From Pseudoalteromonas viridis (GTDB lineage Bacteria > Pseudomonadota > Gammaproteobacteria > Enterobacterales > Alteromonadaceae): a stretch of DNA of 64,000 nucleotides. Shown piece after piece: positions 1 through 8,640 of this stretch. Under the pieces are notes generated by a model. That model searched no databases. It was not told where the DNA came from and worked only from the letters and a program-made list of their open reading frames with translations. The first letter of the stretch is position 1. Each line of letters starts with the position of its first letter. The translations under genes were made by a program, and so were the position numbers. Where the stretch lies: the NCBI RefSeq assembly GCF_017742995.1, contig NZ_CP072426.1:806001-870000 (forward strand). Direction: 5' to 3'.

Positions 1-359
1 GCAACCGAAGTAAGCAACTTTTGATCGTCCCAGGGTTTGGCAAGATAATCCGCAGCACCAGCTTTAACCAGCTCTATGGCCATTTCCAGCTCGGTCCATG
101 CGGTGATCAGGATCACGGGTAAATGTGGGTTAATGGCGCGCAGTTCACGGAATAAGGCTTTGCCTTCTTCCCCTGAGGTGGTGTCCGCTGTGAAGTTCAT
201 ATCCTGGATCACTAAAGCAATACGCTGATAGCGCACGATTTGCAGTGCCTCAAAAGGTGTTAAGGCCGTTTCGACCTGATAGTCATGGAGTTCCAGCAGC
301 AGTGATAACGCATCCAGCACAGCCTGGTTGTCATCGACGACGAGGATCTTATTCATCAT
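1..359 (-). CDS. Response regulator, N-terminal receiver domain (partial, probable NtrC-type)
   Basis: The gene starts at 359 (ATGATGAAT, so Met1 or Met2) and runs off the left edge; only about 119 residues are visible. They form a CheY-like receiver: the acidic pair D9-D10 after a hydrophobic strand (ILVVDD), the phospho-acceptor D53 in VIQDMNF, a conserved Thr in ILITAW and the Lys in YLAKPW. The insertion after the phosphorylated Asp (TADTTSGEEG) resembles the sigma-54 activators usually encoded beside MacB-type ABC operons, but the AAA+ and DNA-binding domains lie outside the window, so NtrC-type is an inference. It lies just downstream of the ABC operon in the same direction, after a hairpin, and probably regulates it from the sigma-54-like promoter near 5190. 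Confidence 0.85.
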   Translation of the reverse strand, partial: MMNKILVVDDNQAVLDALSLLLELHDYQVETALTPFEALQIVRYQRIALVIQDMNFTADTTSGEEGKALFRELRAINPHLPVILITAWTELEMAIELVKAGAADYLAKPWDDQKLLTSV

Positions 360-480
360 TATTATGCTCGTGTTTTATCTGTGAGCCAGCTCTATCCATC
401 GCTTTGGCTCTGTGTACCCAGTGTAACATAATCGCTTTTATTATCAGTAACTCATAATACCAATTTAACCCCTTGGCAGT

Positions 481-513
481 GTGCACAGTGGCAAGCAAGT
501 TGCCACTGTGCAC
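481..513 (-). terminator. Strong hairpin between ABC operon and response regulator
   Basis: A perfect 14-bp inverted repeat (GTGCACAGTGGCAA / TTGCCACTGTGCAC) is separated by 5 nt. It follows the stop codon of the last ABC permease gene by about 30 nt. There is no U-tract on the minus strand, so it may be a 3'-end stabilising hairpin or a factor-dependent stop rather than a classic intrinsic terminator. Confidence 0.55.
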
Positions 514-544
514 TCATTACTTAATTGGATTTGATAAAGCCCAC

Positions 545-1750
545 TCAGACACTGCGCGTCGCAATGCTGGGAGAGATATTGGCTGCTCGCAGCGCTGGCA
601 TCAGCACTGAAAGCAGACTCATCAGCAATAGTAACCCGGCAGTAACGGCAATGAAGGAGTAACCCAATGCCGGCACTGAGTACCACTGCATCAGTTGTTG
701 ACCAAGCAGCACTGCCGCTGCAGCCCCCAGTGCCAGACCCATGGCGCATATGAGCGCATTTTCTACCACAAAGTAGCGTACTATGGCTGACTTTCGGGCG
801 CCCAGAGCGCGTCGGGTGCCAATCTGTTTGGTTCGTTTACTGATATTAAAGGTCGACAAACCAAAAATACCCAGTGCCGTTACAATGACCAGTACCACAA
901 TCAGCGTCATCAGCATACGCATCATCAGGACATCCTTAGCATCATAGCGAGCTTTTTTCTGATCCAAGCCAGTCACATCGCTAATGACTCGCTCACGATG
1001 GCTGGCAAGCATAAGCTCTTCAATCTGGCGCATCACTTGTGCCCTGTCTTGTGGCGCAGTGCGAACGATAAACTTCTGGAAATTACCGGCACGAATAACC
1101 GGAATGAGCGCTGTGTTTTCGCCAAAGCTGCTTTTTGGCCACTGGTTTGCCATAGTGTCCACAATGCCCACTATGGTCAGCGGGTTGGTGCCCCAGTAAA
1201 CGGTCTCACCCAATCCTTTTGATGGACCAAACAGCGCATCGGTCACTGCGCGGCTGACAATGATCACCGAAGGCAATCGGCCATCGCCATCACTGACAAC
1301 CACATCATCCTCGGTAAAATCGCGCCCTTCTGATAAACTTGCTCCCAGGGCACGTAGCATGTGTTCATCACCGGTCACATAACCCATATTAACTCGCTTG
1401 CTTTCTTGCGGCATCGGTTTCAGCTGTATCCCATCCGAGCTACCACTGCCCGACAGAGGTACAGAGCTAACCGCAGCGGCCGCTATCACCCCATCAATAT
1501 TGCGTAGTTGCTGCTCATCGAGCTCTACTTGCTGTAATCGGTTCAGCTGCTTATCGAAGTTCAGAGAATTAAACTTGAAAATAGCCGCTTCAGGGTAACC
1601 CGTATCCTGGTTTAAATAGGTCAATCTGTCCTGAATAATCGACACCGCATTGCTGACTATGGCCAAAGTGATGGCCAATTGCAAAATGAGCAGTACCGCA
1701 CCGAGTTTGGAGCGCATCAGGGCATTGAGTGTTGGTTTAATTTCAAACAT
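545..1750 (-). CDS. MacB-type ABC transporter permease (second permease of operon)
   Basis: A 401-aa FtsX/MacB-type permease. It has an N-terminal transmembrane segment (about residues 12-36), a large periplasmic domain of the MacB_PCD type, then three C-terminal membrane helices. The conserved cytoplasmic segment TKQIGTRRALGARKSAIVRYF, between the second and third of these, contains the RRALGA motif typical of MacB permeases. I chose the ATG at 1750 over longer readings because AAGGAG lies 8-9 nt upstream and the extended reading overlaps the previous gene. It follows the first permease by 14 bp. The two half-size permeases presumably form a heterodimer with the ATPase at 3080. The substrate is unknown; export of a peptide, antibiotic or lipid is typical of the family. 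Confidence 0.9.
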   Translation of the reverse strand: MFEIKPTLNALMRSKLGAVLLILQLAITLAIVSNAVSIIQDRLTYLNQDTGYPEAAIFKFNSLNFDKQLNRLQQVELDEQQLRNIDGVIAAAAVSSVPLSGSGSSDGIQLKPMPQESKRVNMGYVTGDEHMLRALGASLSEGRDFTEDDVVVSDGDGRLPSVIIVSRAVTDALFGPSKGLGETVYWGTNPLTIVGIVDTMANQWPKSSFGENTALIPVIRAGNFQKFIVRTAPQDRAQVMRQIEELMLASHRERVISDVTGLDQKKARYDAKDVLMMRMLMTLIVVLVIVTALGIFGLSTFNISKRTKQIGTRRALGARKSAIVRYFVVENALICAMGLALGAAAAVLLGQQLMQWYSVPALGYSFIAVTAGLLLLMSLLSVLMPALRAANISPSIATRSV

Positions 1751-1764
1751 GGTCAGGCTCCTTG

Positions 1765-3078
1765 TTATTGTACTTTCAGGTGGGTTGCCGGGGTGGTTCG
1801 ACAAACCAGCCAGGCCGGGTACAGTCCTGCCAAAATACAGGCAGATATCGCAATTACCGGCGCACTCAGTAACATCACCCAGTCCATATTGGCCAGATTA
1901 TTGTAGTAGTCATAACTTTGTCGCACGCCCAGCAAGCCAAGCTGCGCAAACACAATACCGACCGCACCACCGAGTAACCCAAGCATACCCACTTCAACCA
2001 GGTGCTGATAAAAGACCTGACGCTTGCTGGCGCCGAGCGCGCGTCTTACACCAACATCAGCTGCACGGCGCATAAACTTGGCCAGCAACAGGCCTAAGAT
2101 GTTGGCCACACACACGGCCAGAAACATAAAGCTCAGACCGACCAGAATTTTATTGTCTTCGCTTATCACCTTGTTGTAGCTCATCCAGGCGTTGACGTCT
2201 TGCAATCCGTACGCTAACTCTTCACGGTTAAAGCGACCCAGCTTTTGCTGCTGTTGCATATAGGCCATCAGCATATCGCCATAGGCCTGACGCTGCGCAG
2301 GCGTATCCAGCTGCACCCAGAACTGGATCCAAGTCATTTCAGAGTTCATTTTGTCGTTAAAGTTACGGGTTTCTTCAAATTTCCAGGCGTTAGTATTGCC
2401 CCAGGTGTCCACATCATAAGCTTTGACATGACTAAACGGCACGAATAGTCGCTCAGCCTTACCAAAGGCACCGTTGTTCAAGTCATAGAATTTGATGTTG
2501 GGCCGCCACTTTTGCGTCACTCCCACAATTTCATGGCGACGCTCACCGAGAAACAAGGACTCACCCACCACGTCGGTTTTACCGAACATTTGCTGCGCCA
2601 TTTCTTCATCTAACACCACCACCGGGGCGGCACTTTGCGCCTGCGTCTCAGTCCAGGCGCTGCCATGGATAAAGGTCAGGTTAAACATGCTGAAGAAGTC
2701 GCTATCGGTCACCCGTGCATCTTCTACCACAGGCTTACTTTGTGGTGTATTCAGGTGCACAGAAAACCCAGCCCGGATCATCGGAGCGCGCAAAAAGTCG
2801 CCCGACAACGCCTGCAGATTAATGGCATCCTGATAGGCCAACTGATAGGGCATATCATGCCCTGTGGCCAGGTTCGCACCATCATCCATAGGTTGCAATT
2901 GCACCGCAAACAAACGGTCACTTTTATCGGGGATCGGATCCGTCGACATCATGTGATAGACAGACAAAGTTGTCATAGTCACGCCAATGCCAATGGCAAT
3001 GGCCAGGACCATTAAAAAAGTCACCAGAGGGGTCTGGCGCAGACTGCGCCATGCCAGGTCAATATAATGCGTAAACAT
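1765..3078 (-). CDS. MacB-type ABC transporter permease (first permease of operon)
   Basis: A 437-aa permease with the same layout as its downstream neighbour: an N-terminal helix (about residues 18-42), a long periplasmic MacB_PCD-like domain, and C-terminal helices. The loop RRAADVGVRRALGASKRQVFYQ holds the VRRALGA signature. It starts 1 bp after the ATPase stop codon, with its ribosome-binding site inside the ATPase 3' end, so the two are probably translationally coupled. The pair differ widely in sequence, so this is an old duplication, as in many MacB-like systems with two permease subunits. Confidence 0.9.
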   Translation of the reverse strand: MFTHYIDLAWRSLRQTPLVTFLMVLAIAIGIGVTMTTLSVYHMMSTDPIPDKSDRLFAVQLQPMDDGANLATGHDMPYQLAYQDAINLQALSGDFLRAPMIRAGFSVHLNTPQSKPVVEDARVTDSDFFSMFNLTFIHGSAWTETQAQSAAPVVVLDEEMAQQMFGKTDVVGESLFLGERRHEIVGVTQKWRPNIKFYDLNNGAFGKAERLFVPFSHVKAYDVDTWGNTNAWKFEETRNFNDKMNSEMTWIQFWVQLDTPAQRQAYGDMLMAYMQQQQKLGRFNREELAYGLQDVNAWMSYNKVISEDNKILVGLSFMFLAVCVANILGLLLAKFMRRAADVGVRRALGASKRQVFYQHLVEVGMLGLLGGAVGIVFAQLGLLGVRQSYDYYNNLANMDWVMLLSAPVIAISACILAGLYPAWLVCRTTPATHLKVQ

Positions 3079-3079
3079 A

Positions 3080-3793
3080 TTAGCCTCCTGCCGCCATCGC
3101 GGTGTCCATTGTGCGACCCTGGTACAGCGTAAAGTCTGTTACCCGGCCATCTACAATCTGAATATTACGTGGTGCGCGCCTTGCCAGCTCGGGGTCATGC
3201 GTCACCATCACTATGGTTGCCCCTTCGCGATTGATTTGCTCCAGCAGTTCCATCACCTGACGTGCCATCAGACTATCTAGGTTACCTGTCGGTTCATCCG
3301 CCAGCAAAAAACGAGGACGCCCCGCCAGCGCTCGGGCTATCGCAACACGCTGTTGCTGACCGCCTGACAATTGCTGAGGTAAATGTTTGGCGCGCCCTGC
3401 CAGACCCACCAGCTCCAGACATTCCTCGACCCGGCGTTTACGCTCAGCGGATTTGATCCCCCGATAGCGCAGCGGTACTTCCACGTTTTCATACAAGTTC
3501 AGGTCGGGGATCAGGTTGAATCCCTGGAAAATAAAGCCAATTTTCTGGTTTCTCAAGTCGGCTCTGGCGTTGTCGTTGAGCTTGCCAATATCAACGCCAT
3601 CCAGGCAGTATTGCCCGCCACTAAAGGGCTCCAGCATACCCGCAATATTCAAAAAGGTGGTTTTACCTGAGCCGGAAGGACCCGTCACGGCCACAAACTC
3701 TCCCTCGGCCACATGGAGGTTGAAGTCCCGCAGCGCGTGCGTCTGTACCATATCTGTTTGATAGACTTTACTGATAGCTTTCATATCTAGCAT
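3080..3793 (-). CDS. ABC transporter ATP-binding protein, MacB/LolD class
   Basis: A 237-aa nucleotide-binding subunit with all motifs intact: Walker A GPSGSGKT (38-45), Q-loop near Q90 (FIFQGFNL), signature LSGGQQQR (about 142-149), Walker B FLLADEP followed by TGNLDS (D-loop, about 162-174), and H-loop H199 in VTHD. The TGNLDS sequence and the length are typical of LolD/MacB-type ATPases that power mechanotransmission across the periplasm rather than substrate passage through the membrane. It sits between the adaptor gene (15-bp gap) and the permeases, as expected for one operon. Confidence 0.95.
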   Translation of the reverse strand: MLDMKAISKVYQTDMVQTHALRDFNLHVAEGEFVAVTGPSGSGKTTFLNIAGMLEPFSGGQYCLDGVDIGKLNDNARADLRNQKIGFIFQGFNLIPDLNLYENVEVPLRYRGIKSAERKRRVEECLELVGLAGRAKHLPQQLSGGQQQRVAIARALAGRPRFLLADEPTGNLDSLMARQVMELLEQINREGATIVMVTHDPELARRAPRNIQIVDGRVTDFTLYQGRTMDTAMAAGG

Positions 3794-3807
3794 TTTCGTT
3801 ATCCTTC

Positions 3808-5064
3808 TTATCTCAGTTGCACTAGGGGTGCATGTTCAAATTGTTCGTAATTAGACACTATGATTTGGTCGCCAGGCGACAAACCTTCCAAAATTTCCAC
3901 TTCGTTCACGCTGGATGCGCCGGTGCGTATATTGAGCCGCGTTGCCACCTCACCCTCAACCCGGTAAACCACGTTGCCTCCGGCGTTCATAAATGAGCCC
4001 CGACGGACTTTAATCACGTCCTCTTTGCTGTCTAATAATATCCGCGCAGATAATCGCTGATTCTGCCTGATCCCACCCATGTCGCTGTGGTCAAAACGCA
4101 CCCTGGTTGTTACTTCCCGATTACTGACCTCCGGAGATATCGCGGAGAGCTTACCATAGACTTCACTGGCACCGACCTTCAGCACCACACTCATACCCAG
4201 GCCTAACTCATTGGCATAGCTTTCAGGCACTTGTAATTGTGCTTCATAGGCCGATAAATCAACCAGCGTCATCAGTGCCTGCTGATCTGTAACGGCTGCC
4301 TTAGTTTGAACAAAGAGGTTCCCAACCAGGCCGCTTACCGGCGCACTAATCTCCAACGCGTTAACCTGACGCTGGAGCTCATCGACGACCAGTTGCTGTC
4401 GCTCAACCAAGTTGCTCGCCGCAGCCAGCTCAAACGCCAGCGTATCTTTGCCCAGCGCAACTTCTTGCTGCGCATGCTGATAGTTCAGTTTCGCACGGGC
4501 CAGGTCATCCACGGCTTCTTCCAGGTCGATCTGGCTGATCAGGTTTTGCTTGATGGACAACTGTGCCCGACGATTTTCCCGCTCTGCGGCATCCAGCGTC
4601 ACTTTGGCTAGCTCCAGGCTGCGGTTTAGGGTCAGCGTCTCTCGTCTGACCTCCAGTTGCTCCCGCGCCAGGCTATCGCGCAGTCGTGCCAGCTCGGCCT
4701 GCTGCTGCTTAAGCTCATTGGTCAGCGCCGGGCTATTTACCCGGGCAATCACCTCGCCTTGGGTAACGGTATCGCCTGCTTTCACCAATAAGTCGACAAA
4801 GCCCGCTTGTGGGCTGTAAATCTGCGGTGCATTGGCCGCCACTATCCGGCCGCTGGCCTGGATATCGCGCACAAAATCGCCCCGCGAAACCATCGCAACC
4901 TGTAAGGCACTGCGCTCAAAGGAACGGCCTGTGGTATCTGCCATTGAAATAGCACGTGCCGTGACGCCTAAAGCGCCAATCAAGGCCACCACACCGACGG
5001 CCTTCTTCCAGCTTATTTTGGTGGACTTCACCACTAAATCCTGTTGACTGGTGTCTTTAATCAT
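3808..5064 (-). CDS. Periplasmic adaptor (HlyD/MacA/RND-type membrane fusion protein)
   Basis: A 418-aa membrane fusion protein and the first gene of the ABC operon. An N-terminal signal anchor (about 20-42) is followed by a lipoyl-like half motif (IYSPQAGFVDLLVKAGDTV). A long alpha-helical hairpin rich in Gln, Glu, Leu and Arg (about 110-240) leads to the second lipoyl half (LEISAPVSGLVGNLF), then beta-barrel and membrane-proximal domains. This is the MacA layout, which links the inner-membrane permease to a TolC-like channel; no TolC gene is in the window. The ATG at 5064 follows a GAGGGAGTA ribosome-binding site. Confidence 0.9.
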   Translation of the reverse strand: MIKDTSQQDLVVKSTKISWKKAVGVVALIGALGVTARAISMADTTGRSFERSALQVAMVSRGDFVRDIQASGRIVAANAPQIYSPQAGFVDLLVKAGDTVTQGEVIARVNSPALTNELKQQQAELARLRDSLAREQLEVRRETLTLNRSLELAKVTLDAAERENRRAQLSIKQNLISQIDLEEAVDDLARAKLNYQHAQQEVALGKDTLAFELAAASNLVERQQLVVDELQRQVNALEISAPVSGLVGNLFVQTKAAVTDQQALMTLVDLSAYEAQLQVPESYANELGLGMSVVLKVGASEVYGKLSAISPEVSNREVTTRVRFDHSDMGGIRQNQRLSARILLDSKEDVIKVRRGSFMNAGGNVVYRVEGEVATRLNIRTGASSVNEVEILEGLSPGDQIIVSNYEQFEHAPLVQLR

Positions 5065-5185
5065 GGGTACTCCCTCGTTTTATTCTCATCATCTTGTCAG
5101 GTCCATCACATCCGGCAGCGCTTGATTGCAAAGCCATGCACCATGGTGTGTAGATATGCCCTGTCGTCTGTTGTGTAGAATGAAT

Positions 5186-5200
5186 ACCAAAGTCGTGCCA
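5186..5200 (-). promoter_or_regulatory. Candidate sigma-54 promoter of the ABC efflux operon
   Basis: On the minus strand the sequence reads TGGCACG-N4-TGGT. The -24 element is perfect and the -12 element keeps T and the key G (consensus TGGCACG-N4-TTGC) at the right spacing. It would start transcription about 110 nt upstream of the adaptor ATG at 5064. The neighbouring response regulator and the enhancer-like motif cluster at 5255-5320 support it. The -12 element is imperfect, so this is a candidate only. Confidence 0.5.
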
Positions 5201-5254
5201 ACTTTTATCTTGTTGTTTTTATTGAATTAAATGATTTTAAGAACGGGATGAAAG

Positions 5255-5320
5255 TGTCCGCGGACGGAAAAAGTGTCCGCTGTTTTGCGCAAAACCGGAC
5301 AGATCACCATAAGCGGACAG
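5255..5320. promoter_or_regulatory. Cluster of TGTCCG/CGGACA motifs, candidate enhancer sites
   Basis: TGTCCGC occurs at 5255-5261 and 5273-5279, exactly 18 bp apart. CCGGACA (5295-5301) and GCGGACA (5313-5319), on the opposite strand, are also exactly 18 bp apart. The first copy is part of the palindrome GTCCGCGGAC (5256-5265). The cluster lies about 55-120 bp upstream of the sigma-54-like -24 element, where activator sites are expected. It could equally act on the divergent phosphatase gene at 5403. Confidence 0.45.
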
Positions 5321-5402
5321 CACGGCCTTTGTCTGGCCCAGCTTGCTATCGGGAACAAAATTGGACACACTGTCGGCTTTAGTTTTAAGGATAATAGATA
5401 CG

Positions 5403-5888
5403 ATGAAAATCCTACTCCTGATGCTGTTAACGCTCGCTTCGCTCACTGTCCATGCGCTGCCAGAGCAGATTGTGTTAATACGCCACGCAGAAAAGATGAC
5501 TGGCAAGGATCCTGAACTGACGCCACAGGGTCAGCAGCGGGCACAGAGGCTTGCCACGTTATTGGCTCCTCTTAACCCTAAGAAGCTGTTTTCAACGGAT
5601 TACCATCGTACAAGGCAGACTCTGGCACCATTGAGTGCAGCGACCTCAGTCCCGGTACAAATGTATAACCCCAAGGCATTGGCGGATTTCGCGAAGCAAC
5701 TTAAAAACGACTCCGGAACCATTGTGGTTGCGGGCCACAGTAATACCACACCCGAGCTGATCAAGTTGCTAAGCGGACACACTGTGAGTATTCACGAAGA
5801 TGAGTTTGATAAGGTGTTCATCGTAAGCTGGAAAGAGGGTAAAGCAATACTAGAGAAGCGACATTCAAATGAGGGGAAGGCCCAGTGA
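5403..5888 (+). CDS. Secreted histidine phosphatase (phosphoglycerate mutase-like)
   Basis: A 161-aa protein with a signal peptide (MKILLLMLLTLASLTVHA, probable cleavage near residue 18). The catalytic motif of the histidine phosphatase superfamily is LIRHAEK, an RHG variant with Ala in place of Gly. The second catalytic His is in VVAGHSNTTPELI, and a conserved Arg is in YHRTRQT. The length matches short, single-domain SixA/PGAM-like periplasmic phosphatases; the substrate cannot be read from sequence. The start at 5403 has AAGGATAA upstream; the longer in-frame reading from 5343 would bury the signal peptide. It is divergent from the ABC operon and not clearly connected to it. Confidence 0.85.
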   Translation: MKILLLMLLTLASLTVHALPEQIVLIRHAEKMTGKDPELTPQGQQRAQRLATLLAPLNPKKLFSTDYHRTRQTLAPLSAATSVPVQMYNPKALADFAKQLKNDSGTIVVAGHSNTTPELIKLLSGHTVSIHEDEFDKVFIVSWKEGKAILEKRHSNEGKAQ

Positions 5889-5910
5889 ACCTGGGCCTCA
5901 AAACAAACGA

Positions 5911-6282
5911 TTAATGGCCTGTTTCGTAGTACGCAGTTGCCGTTTTAGTGCGCTCCCATGTGCCATCCTTGTAAAGAATTAATGCAGAGGCAGTTGTGTT
6001 GCTATATGAGCGGATTGTAACGTTACAGGTGGTGCCACCAGAGCACCGAGCGTCTCCGCTCCAGCTCACTTCCTGAATCGGCTTAGTGACATTTTTTAGG
6101 TAAAAGCGTCCACCCGTCGAGTTGCCAAATGAGAAATCTATGGCAGAGCAATTGGGTGTGCCGTTACCCCAGCTGTGGCCACCACTTTTAGGGTAAACGT
6201 CGCACACCAGCTGTGCAGACATGGCTGAACCCGCGAAAAATGTACCGGCTACCAGCGCCAAAGCTTTGATTGTTGTTTTCAT
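5911..6282 (-). CDS. Small secreted Cys-containing protein, copy 2 of a tandem pair
   Basis: A 123-aa protein with a clear signal peptide (MKTTIKALALVAGTFFAGSAMSA, cleavage about residue 23). The mature part has four cysteines in pattern VCDVYP, PNCSAIDF, RCSGGTTC and ends YYETGH. It is predicted beta-rich and periplasmic or extracellular; no known family was recognised. The neighbouring gene at 6385 encodes a paralogue of identical length. The start at 6282 follows GAAAGGAAATATC; the extended upstream reading has no signal peptide. Four conserved cysteines suggest two disulfides. Function unknown. Confidence 0.8.
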   Translation of the reverse strand: MKTTIKALALVAGTFFAGSAMSAQLVCDVYPKSGGHSWGNGTPNCSAIDFSFGNSTGGRFYLKNVTKPIQEVSWSGDARCSGGTTCNVTIRSYSNTTASALILYKDGTWERTKTATAYYETGH

Positions 6283-6384
6283 GATATTTCCTTTCTCGTA
6301 TTTTGCTTGTGAGGTATGTAACATTTCATCTGAATAGAGTTTGGGGGTGTGAAGCCCGTTGCACTTGGACCCCACACTCACCTG

Positions 6385-6756
6385 CTAGTGTCCTGTTTCG
6401 TAAAAAGCGCTGGCTGCTTTGGGGCGCTCCCAGGTACCGTCTTTGTAAAGGATAAGCGCAGTAGCTGTGTTGCTTGTGTAAGCGCGAATAGTTGTTCTGC
6501 AGCTGGTACCACCAGAGCAGTTTGCTTTACCTTCCCAGCGTACTTCCTTAATTTCCTTTGTGACATTTTTTAAGTAAAAACGACCGCTAGTGGAACTGCC
6601 AAATGAGAAGTCAAAGCCAGAGCAGTTAGGTGTCCCATTACCCCAGCTGTGGCCATTAGATGCAGGGTAAACATCACATACCACTTGTGCAGAGAAAGCA
6701 GAGCCCGCAAACAGAGTACCGGCAATCAGAGTGAGCGCTTTTATTGTTGTCTTCAT
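6385..6756 (-). CDS. Small secreted Cys-containing protein, copy 1 of a tandem pair
   Basis: A 123-aa paralogue of the protein at 5911: the same signal peptide (MKTTIKALTLIAGT...), the same four-Cys spacing (VCDVYP, PNCSGFDF, NCSGGTSC), the shared segments GHSWGNGTPNCS and ALILYKDGTWER, and the same ETGH end. The two genes are about 100 bp apart and arose by tandem duplication. Substitutions are concentrated in the stretch around residues 70-90 and near the C-terminus. A GGATAATAACT ribosome-binding region precedes the ATG at 6756. Function unknown; secretion is the only property supported. Confidence 0.8.
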   Translation of the reverse strand: MKTTIKALTLIAGTLFAGSAFSAQVVCDVYPASNGHSWGNGTPNCSGFDFSFGSSTSGRFYLKNVTKEIKEVRWEGKANCSGGTSCRTTIRAYTSNTATALILYKDGTWERPKAASAFYETGH

Positions 6757-7073
6757 AGTTATTATCCTTTTCTTTATTGTGAATCACTTGACAGTTAAAC
6801 GAAACATAAAATGAATCATTGATTAACAACACTAGCGAAACACTTACGCAAAAGTCAACATTCAAGAAACCAAAAGGCACAATGAAAACAAAAAAGTTAC
6901 ACTTTGGTTATGCTTTTTCGCACTCCTGAGACGCGAATGCGCCTGTTAAAACGAAGAATATTTTTATCCAACACCCTGTTTAAAATAAATATATTATTCA
7001 TTACATGGTGATGAATAAGGATAGCCCCAGCTTTAAGATAGGATAAAAATCAACAAACCGGATAGGTGACTCT
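6757..7073. other. A+T-rich intergenic region without a recognised gene
   Basis: This 317-bp stretch separates the 3' end of the MocR gene from the start of the small secreted protein gene. It is A+T-rich and must hold the promoter of the 6756 gene. No convincing reading frame, RNA gene or terminator was found. Confidence 0.6.
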
Positions 7074-8513
7074 TTAGAGTAGCGCGATGATACGCGCCAG
7101 TCCTGAGCGCATCTTCTCCTCACTTTGCCCGGCAAATCCAAGGCGAATATGGGTATAGTTTTGTTGTGGAAATTGCCAGAATTCTGCTTCGGTCTGCACA
7201 TACACGCCCTGCTCTGCCGCACGGGCCGACAACTGAGAAACGTCCCTGTGTACATTCACCCAAAATGCCATGCCCCCGTCTGGCACTGTGAAAGTCAACG
7301 CATAGCCCTTCGCCTGATAGTGTTTAAGCGCCAGTGCCATCGCATCGCAGCGCGCCTGGTAGCGCTTGGTCATTCGCCTTAGGTGGCGTTCAAACTCTCC
7401 AGAGGCCATCCAGCTCGCCAGCGCCATTTGCAGCAAAATATCGTTTTTATGGTTCATTAACTGCTTAAGCAACACCAACTGATTCAGCACATCCGCTCTG
7501 GCGACCAGGTAACCCATTCTGGCGCCGGCAAACATGATTTTTGAAAACGTTGAGACATAGATCACTATCCCGTGCGGGTCGTTTGCTGCCATAGGCTGTA
7601 GGGGCGGACAACGGTAGTGAAACTCGTGGTCATAATCGTCTTCAATAATAAACACACCATGCTCGGCACACAGCTGATAAATCGCCATGCGGCGTGCAAC
7701 GGATAAGGTCACCATAGTCGGATACTGGTGTAATGGCGTTAAATACAGCAATTTGATCTTATTGCGCTCGAAGCACGCACGCAGGCTATCGACGCTCAGC
7801 CCTTCCTTGTCTTGCGCGATGCCGTGCAGGGTTGCGCCGCATGCTTCAAATGCACGATGCGCCGGTGGGTAACCCAGAGATTCAACCGCAACGCCTTCGC
7901 CATGCTTAATAAAAGCTTTGGCAATCAAAAACAGCGCTTCCTGAGAGCCGTTACACACCAGAAGATCATCGCACTCCAGAGCACGCGCACGGCGCAGATA
8001 ATGCTGGAGTTGTTGCTTCAGCGCAGGCTCACCACTGCAATTACCATAATGTAAATGCGGCACATTCACAGCCCGACAAGCCTGGCTAAGATGGCGCCGA
8101 AACTCATCATAAGGAAAGTCAGACAAATCAGCCAGGCCACCGGCAAAACTATACTCACAGGTTTCTTTTTCTGTACTACTGCTGTGGGTATCTGGCAGCG
8201 ATAATGCAAAATCAGGTTTAATATTGAGGGCCTGTGTGTTGGGCTGGGCTACCAGCTGACTGGACTCGACCGGCAATGCCTGATTAACCCGGTATCCACG
8301 CCTTTGTGCAGAGCACAGCCAGCCCTGAGCCACTAAGTTTTGTAGCGCGGTCATTACCGTATGACGGTTGATGCCATATAACTCGGCCAGCTTTCTGGCC
8401 GATGGCAGCGGGTCGTCAGGCTGCAAATGTCCCTGCTTAATTGCATCACAGATCTGCTCCGCCAGTTGAATATACTTAGGTGTATTCTGAGTCAAAGGCG
8501 CACCCGTTAACAT
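7074..8513 (-). CDS. MocR/PdxR-type GntR regulator with aminotransferase-like domain
   Basis: A 479-aa protein with an N-terminal GntR winged helix (about 12-75; LPSARKLAELYGINRHTVMTAL) and a fold-type I aminotransferase domain. The PLP-lysine motif is YVSTFSKIMFAGARMGYL, preceded by IIEDDYDHEFHY, which carries the cofactor-binding Asp. MocR proteins sense PLP or an amino compound and regulate divergent genes. Here the divergent neighbours are the GNAT/PaiB pair at 8641-9827. I chose ATG 8513 (GGGAGAG upstream) over a longer TTG start at 8558. Confidence 0.88.
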   Translation of the reverse strand: MLTGAPLTQNTPKYIQLAEQICDAIKQGHLQPDDPLPSARKLAELYGINRHTVMTALQNLVAQGWLCSAQRRGYRVNQALPVESSQLVAQPNTQALNIKPDFALSLPDTHSSSTEKETCEYSFAGGLADLSDFPYDEFRRHLSQACRAVNVPHLHYGNCSGEPALKQQLQHYLRRARALECDDLLVCNGSQEALFLIAKAFIKHGEGVAVESLGYPPAHRAFEACGATLHGIAQDKEGLSVDSLRACFERNKIKLLYLTPLHQYPTMVTLSVARRMAIYQLCAEHGVFIIEDDYDHEFHYRCPPLQPMAANDPHGIVIYVSTFSKIMFAGARMGYLVARADVLNQLVLLKQLMNHKNDILLQMALASWMASGEFERHLRRMTKRYQARCDAMALALKHYQAKGYALTFTVPDGGMAFWVNVHRDVSQLSARAAEQGVYVQTEAEFWQFPQQNYTHIRLGFAGQSEEKMRSGLARIIALL

Positions 8514-8640
8514 AGTTTCTCTCCCAGCCAGTTCTGCCACATCGCCTGGTCTAATCAAAAATAAAGTTCTGGTTGTTTATAACCTACCAGAAAACACTAA
8601 GCTGATCACACTCAGAACACAGTTATGGGAGTACAGACTT

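Noticed and set aside
5879..5897. GGCCCAG/CTGGGCC hairpin over the phosphatase stop codon as an intrinsic terminator
   Set aside because: Stem is short, includes the stop codon and has no T-run on either strand.
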